From Limiplasma sp036645955 (lineage in GTDB: Bacteria > Bacillota > Clostridia > Christensenellales > Aristaeellaceae): a stretch of DNA of 8,521 nt. Below the pieces are notes generated by a model. The model saw only the letters and a list, made by a program, of their open reading frames with translations. It was not told the DNA's origin and did no database searches. Below are positions 1-5,604 of this stretch, in pieces (the stretch's first letter is position 1; every line of letters starts with the position of its first letter). The position numbers and the translations under genes were made by a program. The stretch lies in contig JAVXND010000094.1 of the NCBI GenBank assembly GCA_036645955.1, positions 1 to 8,521 of the forward strand, read 5' to 3'.

Positions 1-37
1 TTATAGCTGATATAGAGGAGTGGGGGGAACGATAACT

Positions 38-65
38 GGGCGGACACCATATATGGTGTCCCTAC
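38..65 (-). repeat. REP-like palindrome, copy 1 (GTAG foot, inverted)
   Basis: Read on the minus strand this is GTAG (65-62), then the perfect 20-bp palindrome GGACACCATATATGGTGTCC (61-42), then GCCC (41-38). A hairpin preceded directly by a GTAG tetranucleotide is the architecture of bacterial REP elements, which Y1-type TnpA-REP (RAYT) transposases mobilise in trans. The identification rests on this architecture and on the second copy at 143-170. No RAYT gene is present in the window. Confidence 0.6.
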
Positions 66-142
66 AGGGGAACGGGGCAATTTGGCTAAAAAGGCATACA
101 GCTATACAAGCATCGCCGATTTTGCTGGTTACCCGTAAAGCC

Positions 143-170
143 GTAGGGTCGCCATATATGGCGACCGCCC
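143..170 (+). repeat. REP-like palindrome, copy 2 (GTAG foot)
   Basis: On the plus strand this reads GTAG (143-146), then the perfect palindrome GGTCGCCATATATGGCGACC (147-166), then GCCC (167-170). Compared with copy 1 in the same orientation it differs at four palindrome positions only. These are two base-paired positions (A-T to T-A and A-T to G-C), so pairing is kept and the CCATATATGG core is identical. The compensatory changes imply that the folded single strand is what is conserved, as expected for REPs. Confidence 0.6.
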
Positions 171-242
171 AGCTGGCGTTCGCCTATCCAATTCATCCAA
201 TTAAGCAGCATTGCCTTATGCGCAGGGGTCGGCTGATAGTCT

Positions 243-323
243 AGCTGTCCGCGCGGCTGTCTGCCCTGTTCGCCCAGCTGTCCGCACACTTGTCCGCCCA
301 GCTATCCACCCACTTGCCCGCCC
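243..323 (-). repeat. Degenerate 12-bp tandem repeat
   Basis: Read on the minus strand, four consecutive 12-bp units occupy 323-276. Examples are GGGCGGACAAGT (299-288) and GTGCGGACAGCT (287-276). Two shortened units and a final GCGCGGACAGCT (254-243) follow. Consensus is GGGCGGACARST. The same motif, extended as (A)GCTGGGCGGWC, borders both REP palindromes (36-46 plus strand; 174-163 minus strand), so the array may derive from the REP edge. It begins immediately after the stop codon of the membrane-protein gene and keeps that gene's reading frame until a TAG in the second unit. Confidence 0.6.
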
Positions 324-325
324 CG

Positions 326-2098
326 TTACCGTTCCTCCCCAGCCGCAAATTGATAAAACCGCAGCGTAGCGGTTTGTCCAATCTGCTGTACGCTGATAGG
401 CGCTTTCACTGTTTCTTCGATATGTGCGGTCAGCGCTTTGGGCGGCGCGTTCGCATCTGTAACAAAAACGATGCTTGGATGCAGCCAATCGCGGGCGGTG
501 AAATGCTCGCCGTCGATTCCAAACAGCGCAAGCTGTGCAAACCATGTGGGGGTGCGGCAATTCCAATCCCCCCAAATCATCAGGTTGATGGGAATGCCCG
601 CGCTCACATCGGGAAACAGGCGCGTATCGCGGAGCAAATTAGGCGTGCGCACAATCAGCAAATCGGGGTTTTGAAGGGCGAAAGCCTCCAGCTCCGCTTC
701 CCGTTGCTGGGAAAGGGTGTCGGGGCGGTCGCTGATGGCGCGCTTGGTTAGCATTGTGCTTGCGCCCATGCAGACCAGGCAAAGCACGCAAGCAACCAAA
801 ATGGCAAGGCGTTTCCCAAGCGGCAGAGGGCCACGGCAGACGGCAGACTTTGCCGCTTGGTCAGCCATCGCCTCCGCTTGCACAGGTCTGCGCAAGCCGC
901 TTAACGAATCCATGGCTACGCCGAAAAGCAACGCGGCGCAGGGCAACAGCACGCAATCCACCACGCGAGCCAGCACGCGGCCTTGCTTGCATAGGTATAA
1001 CAGCAGCACCGCCGCGCCTAGCACGCCCAACAGCGCCGCAAGCACATTCCACCCTCTTGAACCCTTTGTGTGGCAAGCCGCACACAAAAAAAGAAGCATC
1101 AGGAGCAAAGCCGCAGTGCAAAGGTAGCGCTTGTTGCCGCTAAAAAAACGAAGCAGGGTTTCAAAAGGACTTGGCCGCGCTTGCTGATCGTAGGCCTGCG
1201 CAAGGGTGGTAAGCGCCTCGGCGGTAATGGCTTCGTCCATGAAATACCATTCGCGAATCAGCGCCAGTTCGTTTGCGGAAAGTCCGCTTTGGGCTGTAAG
1301 GGCTGGCGTTACATTCTGCTCAAAGCTGGTATAATCAAACAAATCAATACGCGCCTCGTTCCAAGCGACATACTCCTTGCTTTGGTGCGCCGCCGCGTCC
1401 AGCTCACGGATGCCTGTGAGCACGCCAAAGGTGAGAAGCAATGCAAGCATGGTTGCAAGCAAGGGCTTTGCGCTATGCTTTGTTGCGTAAAAGAACCTCA
1501 AGCAGCGCCACAAGCCCGCTAGGCAAAAATAAGCAAGGCAGGGCAGAAGCGCAATTTGACGCAGAAAATAGCCCGCCATAAACAACAGCAGGCTAACCAA
1601 AAAGCCGCGAATCGCCTGACCTGCGGTGGCTTTTGTATCATCAATGGATAAAAACTGCGCCACTGCGGCCGCGCCCGCCAAAGCCGCTGTGGTGGTGTAG
1701 GTAATGCGGCACATGGGAAAGGCGGCAAAGGCGCATAAAAACAAGCCGCCTGCCGCCGCGCCATAACCCATGCAAAGCTGTCGGTTCCACGCCATTTGAA
1801 TCAGGCTCTTCACAAGCATGGTGCCGCTTAGCCAAAGCAAAGCCACCTGATACACGGAAAACCACGGCACCGCAGGCGCAAGCGCCCGCAGGGCATATAG
1901 CGGCCAGCTTAGAAAGGTGCGCGTATCGTCAAGGCCTGCGGGAATGCCGCCTTCAAAGCCCATGAAGGCTTTTACAATCAGCATATCATCGGAATTTTCA
2001 AAGCGGAAGGAGCTGATGCGGCTCAGCACCAGCAAAAATGCCGTGGTCATAGCCGCGCCCATCAGCCACGGAGCAAGCTTGTGAAATCTGCGCATCAT
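326..2098 (-). CDS. Polytopic membrane protein, GT-C-like, function unknown
   Basis: About 590 residues with some ten or eleven hydrophobic segments. In 592-residue numbering from the first ATG they are near 11-29, 78-98, 112-130, 135-152, 163-200 (two), 214-231, 326-344, 352-371, 379-397 and 430-448. A soluble loop spans about 232-320 and a soluble tail runs from about 450 to the end. The acidic motif NSDD (37-40) right after the first membrane segment resembles the catalytic-loop position of GT-C membrane glycosyltransferases. The loop motif N-x-x-R-x-x-x-x-DY (near 249-258) recalls uncharacterised Firmicute membrane proteins. A role in cell-surface sugar transfer is a guess. Start: three ATGs lie close together (2104, 2098, 2095). 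The AAAGGAG sequence directly after the upstream stop codon is 3 nt from the first and 9 nt from the second, so I prefer 2098. The gene follows the VanW-domain gene by under 20 bp, and the two are surely co-transcribed. Confidence 0.8.
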   Translation of the reverse strand: MMRRFHKLAPWLMGAAMTTAFLLVLSRISSFRFENSDDMLIVKAFMGFEGGIPAGLDDTRTFLSWPLYALRALAPAVPWFSVYQVALLWLSGTMLVKSLIQMAWNRQLCMGYGAAAGGLFLCAFAAFPMCRITYTTTAALAGAAAVAQFLSIDDTKATAGQAIRGFLVSLLLFMAGYFLRQIALLPCLAYFCLAGLWRCLRFFYATKHSAKPLLATMLALLLTFGVLTGIRELDAAAHQSKEYVAWNEARIDLFDYTSFEQNVTPALTAQSGLSANELALIREWYFMDEAITAEALTTLAQAYDQQARPSPFETLLRFFSGNKRYLCTAALLLMLLFLCAACHTKGSRGWNVLAALLGVLGAAVLLLYLCKQGRVLARVVDCVLLPCAALLFGVAMDSLSGLRRPVQAEAMADQAAKSAVCRGPLPLGKRLAILVACVLCLVCMGASTMLTKRAISDRPDTLSQQREAELEAFALQNPDLLIVRTPNLLRDTRLFPDVSAGIPINLMIWGDWNCRTPTWFAQLALFGIDGEHFTARDWLHPSIVFVTDANAPPKALTAHIEETVKAPISVQQIGQTATLRFYQFAAGEER

Positions 2099-2116
2099 CA
2101 GCATAAGCTCCTTTTT

Positions 2117-3304
2117 TTATTCCGCCTTAAATATTTGAATGCAAAGGGAGCCTTCCCCTGTGCATTCCGCCAAAATGCGGATGGGGAACTCATAATCGTT
2201 TCGGAAAATCAGGTTCAAGCTGTCACTGCCCACCGCCGCATCCTGATGCATGGGCAAATAACGCGCACAGCCGGGGCCATGGGGTCGGCGGTACACAATG
2301 GTGATGCCGGGCAGCTGGCGGATGGTGTTGTACATGGTACTGCTGCTTTGGCAGGTGCCGCCGCCCGAACCGATTTTGCTTCCGCCATTGACCAGCACAG
2401 GCGCGGGAAAATAGCCGTTGCGCAAGGAATAAGGGCCGACCTGCGCGTTAAAATCAAGGGTTTCACCAGGCACCATCACGCGGGACATCAGCTCGCAGGT
2501 GCGCACGATGTTTTTACAGCGCCCATCGTTGCCCTCCGCGCCCGTGTTATAGGCAAAAAAGCTGTTGAACGCGGCAATGGGCGTATCCTCGCTCATCGGT
2601 TCATATTCAGATCCGCGCGACACAACCACCAAATCCGTAAGCTGCGTCGCATCGATATAGCCATAGCTGCGCCAGTAGAGCACCTTGGCAAAGCCGTCCA
2701 CAAACTCAAGCACCGCCACCTTGCTGCCCGCGCCCACCGCAATGGGGTTCACAGGCGCGTTAAGCGATGGGCTGGTGTGTATGGGGGCAGTTTCGGTAAC
2801 GGTGGCTACAAACTGCGTGATGGTTACCGCATAAGGCGGCGTGGTTTTGGGATCGAGCGACACGGCGTTTTCATCAATCCATGTGCGGATGATGTAGCCA
2901 ACATTGCCCTCGTATTCCGCCAGCACGTAAGAGGGGTACACCTTGTAAATGTTGATGGTTTCGCCCCGCTGGATGGAGCAGACCACCTCGCTGTTGCCAT
3001 CCTGCATGGCACGCATGCGGATGGCATCGCCATTGGCGGTAAATGCCTTGATTTTGGTTTGATACAGCGGTGTAAGCCCCTCAATGCTGGCCACAATGCC
3101 AGAGGCATCCGCTTCCACTGTGTTTGTGCCGTCATCGGTTGCCAAGCCCTCCTGCTCCACATTCGCAGGCAGGGGCTCGGCGGTGGCATCGGGCGAGAGA
3201 AGGGGCGCGGTTTCCATAGGCGCTTCTTGCGCAAATGCGGGCATTGCGGAAAAAATCATCAGCAGGCAAAGGCAAAAAAGTGCCATGCGGTTTTGTTTCT
3301 TCAT
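2117..3304 (-). CDS. Secreted SH3-domain / VanW family protein
   Basis: 395 residues. A signal peptide occupies 1-25 (KK start, hydrophobic core, cleavage after AFA). An acidic, Pro/Ala-rich linker runs to about 80. Two bacterial SH3-like domains follow, near 86-145 (with IRMRAMQDGNSEVV and the repeat-like VGYI) and 165-225 (with IHTSPSLNAP and YGYID). The C-terminal VanW domain spans about 243-390: typical are the FNSFFAYNT start, PGETLDFNAQVGPY, the glycine-rich GSGGGTCQSSSTMYN (312-326) and the H-x-D-A-A-V segment near 353-358. SH3 domains usually bind peptidoglycan. VanW domains occur in many clostridial surface proteins, named after the vancomycin-resistance cluster accessory gene, with no settled biochemical role. 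It probably acts outside the membrane at the cell wall. An AAGGA sequence lies 10 nt before the ATG. It is first in an operon with the membrane protein downstream. No other van gene is present, so resistance should not be inferred. Confidence 0.9.
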   Translation of the reverse strand: MKKQNRMALFCLCLLMIFSAMPAFAQEAPMETAPLLSPDATAEPLPANVEQEGLATDDGTNTVEADASGIVASIEGLTPLYQTKIKAFTANGDAIRMRAMQDGNSEVVCSIQRGETINIYKVYPSYVLAEYEGNVGYIIRTWIDENAVSLDPKTTPPYAVTITQFVATVTETAPIHTSPSLNAPVNPIAVGAGSKVAVLEFVDGFAKVLYWRSYGYIDATQLTDLVVVSRGSEYEPMSEDTPIAAFNSFFAYNTGAEGNDGRCKNIVRTCELMSRVMVPGETLDFNAQVGPYSLRNGYFPAPVLVNGGSKIGSGGGTCQSSSTMYNTIRQLPGITIVYRRPHGPGCARYLPMHQDAAVGSDSLNLIFRNDYEFPIRILAECTGEGSLCIQIFKAE

Positions 3305-3351
3305 CGGCAGGGTTTCCTTTCGGCGGTAAAATGGGGGAGGTATACCCCTTG

Positions 3352-3360
3352 ATTATACCA
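3352..3360 (-). promoter_or_regulatory. Extended -10 promoter for the VanW operon
   Basis: On the minus strand TGGTATAAT gives a consensus TATAAT (3357-3352) preceded by TGn, an extended -10. No good -35 hexamer lies 16-18 bp upstream. Transcription would start near 3345, leaving a leader of about 40 nt before the ATG at 3304. Position, orientation and perfect -10 support it. Confidence 0.6.
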
Positions 3361-3458
3361 CAGGATTGCGCAAATGAAGAGCGTTTTCGCATGCAAGCGC
3401 TGAACAATTTCATTTTTTTACAATCGTGGCCGAAATTCATGAAGCAGGGTGACAAAAT

Positions 3459-3487
3459 TTGTTTTGACATCCGTATCATGTTATAAT
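3459..3487 (+). promoter_or_regulatory. deoC promoter (extended -10)
   Basis: TATAAT at 3482-3487 is preceded by TG at 3479-3480, giving an extended -10. A poor -35 (TTGTTT, 3459-3464) lies 17 bp upstream. The better TTGACA at 3464-3469 is only 12 bp from the -10 and so cannot act with it in the usual geometry. Transcription would start near 3494 and give a leader of about 40 nt. The leader carries a strong ribosome binding site, AAAGGAGG (3521-3528), 8 nt before the ATG at 3537. I see no clear DeoR-type operator. Confidence 0.6.
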
Positions 3488-3536
3488 GGTAGCGTATCCA
3501 CTCAGACGTACCGTACAAAAAAAGGAGGAACCCCTC

Positions 3537-4232
3537 ATGAGCATCACCCCAAAAGACATCGCTAAAATGCTGGATCATAGCACGCTTCAACCTTTTCTAA
3601 CCGATGCGGACATCCGCAAGGGCTGTGAAATCGCCCTGAAATACGATACCGCAAGCGTTTGCGCTCGCCCTGGGGATATGAAACTGGTGGCGGAAATGCT
3701 TCGCGGAAGCACGGTCAAGGTTTGCACCGTCATTGGCTTCCCGCACGGAAACCACCTGCCTGAAATCAAGCTTGCGGAAGCAAAAGCCGCGCTAAACGAT
3801 GGCTGTGACGAGCTGGACATGGTTATCAACATCGGCAAAATGATTGCAGGCGACGACGAGTATGTACGCAGTGAAATCATTTCCATTTGTGAAGCCGCAC
3901 ACGCGGCGGGCGCAAAGGTGAAGGTTATTATTGAAACCTGTTATTTAACGGACGCGCAAAAGAAGCGCGCCTGTGAGCTGGCCGCAGAAGCAGGCGCGGA
4001 CTGGGTCAAAACCAGCACGGGCTATGGCACGGCGGGCTGTACCATGGACGATTTGCGCCTGATGCGTGCGGCAGTGCCCGCAAGCGTGCAGGTCAAGGGC
4101 AGCGGCGGCATCCGCGATTTGGATACCGTGCTTTGCGCACGCGAAATCGGCGCAAGCCGCTGCGGTGTATCTGCAACTGAAAAAATCATGGAGGAGGCGC
4201 AAAAGCGCTTCGACGAAGGCCGCCTCGCGTAA
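3537..4232 (+). CDS. deoC: Deoxyribose-phosphate aldolase
   Basis: 231 residues, a normal length for short DeoC enzymes. It cleaves 2-deoxyribose-5-phosphate to glyceraldehyde-3-phosphate and acetaldehyde in the cytosol, the last step of deoxynucleoside salvage. It is a class I (Schiff-base) aldolase with a TIM barrel. The catalytic signature is complete: Lys158 in WVKTSTG is the Schiff-base lysine (E. coli Lys167), Lys187 in VKGSGGI is the second lysine (Lys201), and Asp94 in DELDMVINIG matches Asp102. The N-terminal LDHSTL motif is typical. The open frame extends upstream to 3486, but the AAAGGAGG site and homology place the start at 3537. The gene stands alone on the plus strand, with no deoA, pdp, deoB or cdd neighbours. 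It converges on spoIVB with 11 bp between stop codons. Confidence 0.96.
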   Translation: MSITPKDIAKMLDHSTLQPFLTDADIRKGCEIALKYDTASVCARPGDMKLVAEMLRGSTVKVCTVIGFPHGNHLPEIKLAEAKAALNDGCDELDMVINIGKMIAGDDEYVRSEIISICEAAHAAGAKVKVIIETCYLTDAQKKRACELAAEAGADWVKTSTGYGTAGCTMDDLRLMRAAVPASVQVKGSGGIRDLDTVLCAREIGASRCGVSATEKIMEEAQKRFDEGRLA

Positions 4233-4243
4233 CAAGCACCGCT

Positions 4244-5515
4244 TTATTGCGCCAGCATCCATTCTATAAACAAGCCGTACCCCATGGTGGGGTCGTTTAC
4301 AAACACATGCGTCACTGCGCCTATGAGCCGCCCGTCCTGTACAATGGGGCTTCCGCTCATGCCCTGCACAATGCCGCCTGTTATTTGGAGCAAAGCTTCG
4401 TCCGTCACGCGCAGCACCATGCTGCGCTGGGCGGGCGCTGTTTGTCTGGCCACTTCCACAATCTGCACGGCATATTCCTTCATGCCGCCCGCGCCCACGG
4501 TGCATAAAATGCTTGCTTCGCCTGTGTGTACCGCATCCTTGCGGCCAATGGGCAAGCCCTTGGGATAGATGGGATGGGCGAGGGCTTTGTCCAGCTTGCC
4601 GTAAATGCCAAAGACGTTATTGAGGCGTATGCCGCCCCACACACGGTTTTCGCGCAAAAAACTGCCCTTGAGCTCCCCTGGCATGCCCACGCGGCCCTTG
4701 CGCACATCCACCACATCAGCCTGCATAATTTCGCCTCGGCCCACGGTTAACACCTGCTGTGTGTCCGAATCCGTAATGGCGTGGCCAAGCGCACCATAGC
4801 GCAAGCCCTCCCCTGTTTGAACCTCGCCGTAAAACGAGAGCGTGCCTACGCCTGCGGTGCTGTCCCGCACCCAAGCGCCAATGCGGAAGCCGCCCGTTTG
4901 CGCGTCCCGCTTGGGGGAAAGGGTGAGCTGTAGCTTGCTGTTTCCGCGCAATACCGTAAGCGGCAAGGGCAATTCACCCGATGCGCTCACCAAATTTGTC
5001 AATTGAACGGTGCTGTCAAGCGCTTTTCCGCGCACCTCTGTAATCAAATCGCCCGCCTTCAGCCCCGCCAAGCGTGCAGGGCTGAATTGGTCGCTTAGGT
5101 CACTGGTGCCCACCACAAGCACACCCCGCGTGTGCAGTGCCACCCCAACGGCCTGCCCGCCTGGAAAGAGCTGTAAATCGTCGCGCACGTCGATTTCCAC
5201 CCTCCGAAGCGGAAGCAGTCCCAACAGGCTAATGGTCGCGGTGCTCTTGCCCTGCTCCCCAGCCTTGAGCGCCGTGCCCTCCAAGCCCTCCGCCATGGAG
5301 GAAATGGCTTGCACATCCCCGCTTTCCACGCTTACGCGAAGCGGAAAGGTTGTTTCCATCACCGCAAGCTGTCCGGGCGAAACCACCAAGGTGCTGGGCA
5401 GGGAGCGCAAAAGCTCCGCTTGGGGCGAAAAGTGCAGGAGCAGTATAAACGCGCTTAGAATCCAGCCCGTGGCTTTTTTCAACCGTTTTGCGGGTTGTGA
5501 CTGTCGATTACGCAT
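4244..5515 (-). CDS. spoIVB: Sporulation protease SpoIVB (S55 family)
   Basis: 423 residues. In Bacillus subtilis this serine protease is made in the forespore, secreted into the space between the two membranes, and cleaves SpoIVFA. This frees the SpoIVFB protease to activate sigma-K in the mother cell. Seen here: a basic N-terminus and one membrane anchor (about 17-34), a PDZ domain (about 118-200, with ARLAGLKAGDLI) that recognises protein C-termini, and the S55 protease domain. The triad is intact: His245 in YGALGHAITD, Asp372 in RVTDEALL and Ser387 in GIVQGMSGSP. By my recollection of the B. subtilis residues (His236, Asp363, Ser378) the spacing is identical. The conserved end GAVTHVFVNDP to IEWML is present. 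The ATG at 5515 has AAAGAGG 7 nt upstream. Its usual neighbours recN and spo0A are absent. A sigma-F or sigma-G promoter was not found, and the ribosome site is buried in a hairpin. Confidence 0.95.
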   Translation of the reverse strand: MRNRQSQPAKRLKKATGWILSAFILLLHFSPQAELLRSLPSTLVVSPGQLAVMETTFPLRVSVESGDVQAISSMAEGLEGTALKAGEQGKSTATISLLGLLPLRRVEIDVRDDLQLFPGGQAVGVALHTRGVLVVGTSDLSDQFSPARLAGLKAGDLITEVRGKALDSTVQLTNLVSASGELPLPLTVLRGNSKLQLTLSPKRDAQTGGFRIGAWVRDSTAGVGTLSFYGEVQTGEGLRYGALGHAITDSDTQQVLTVGRGEIMQADVVDVRKGRVGMPGELKGSFLRENRVWGGIRLNNVFGIYGKLDKALAHPIYPKGLPIGRKDAVHTGEASILCTVGAGGMKEYAVQIVEVARQTAPAQRSMVLRVTDEALLQITGGIVQGMSGSPIVQDGRLIGAVTHVFVNDPTMGYGLFIEWMLAQ

Positions 5516-5516
5516 G

Positions 5517-5572
5517 AAAACGCCTCTTTCCGAAAATGCTTCCTCAGAAGTATCGGCGGAAAAAGGCGTTTT
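5517..5572 (-). terminator. Hairpin: nrdD terminator overlapping the spoIVB leader
   Basis: Arms 5517-5532 and 5557-5572 pair over 16 positions with one imperfect pair. The 24-nt loop folds further (a 7-bp inner stem, atgcttc/gaagtat, around CTCA). On the minus strand an A-run precedes and TTTT follows the GC-containing stem, the form of an intrinsic terminator, 32 nt after the nrdD stop codon. The 3' arm also contains AAAGAGG (5529-5523), the spoIVB ribosome binding site, and ends 1 nt before the spoIVB ATG. Because the T run is short, termination may be partial. Read-through RNA would then have the spoIVB start region folded away. Confidence 0.65.
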
Positions 5573-5604
5573 GATTGTGGGAATTTTTTGATGCGTGCGT
5601 CGGG

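Larger units (their letters stand above)
38..170. mobile_element. BIME-like pair of inverted REPs
   Basis: Two 28-bp REP copies in opposite orientation enclose 77 bp (66-142). The palindromes start 105 bp apart. Paired inverted REPs with a short linker are called BIMEs in other bacteria. They typically sit 3' of genes, as here (about 155 bp beyond the membrane-protein stop codon), and can bind gyrase or IHF or protect mRNA ends. Those roles are known from enterobacteria and are not shown here. The GTAG feet lie on the inner side of the pair, facing the linker. Whether this unit recurs elsewhere in the genome cannot be seen. Confidence 0.45.
1..325. other. Gene-free left flank with REP pair and tandem repeat
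   Basis: No convincing gene lies here. Short open frames exist on both strands, but they have no ribosome binding site or recognisable domain and run through repeats. The stretch lies 3' of the membrane-protein gene, which ends at 326 on the minus strand. It holds two REP-like palindromes (38-65, 143-170) and a 12-bp tandem repeat (243-323), listed separately. I see no classical GC-hairpin-plus-T-run terminator for the upstream operon. The REP hairpins could form 3' RNA structures, but neither is followed by a T run on the minus strand. Confidence 0.7.

Noticed and set aside
20..244. Plus-strand 74-codon open frame at the left end
   Set aside because: It spans both REP palindromes, lacks a plausible motif, and its sequence is explained by the repeats.
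243..323. CRISPR array
   Set aside because: Units are 12 bp, contiguous and degenerate, without spacers. No cas gene is present.
2081..3352. Long plus-strand open frame of 423 codons opposite the VanW gene
   Set aside because: It is an antisense shadow: rich in His, Arg, Ala and Gly, with no domain or good ribosome site, while the opposite strand has clear SH3 and VanW motifs and a signal peptide.
3464..3487. TTGACA as the deoC -35
   Set aside because: Only 12 bp separate it from TATAAT, too short for a sigma-A promoter. The TG-extended -10 explains the site better.
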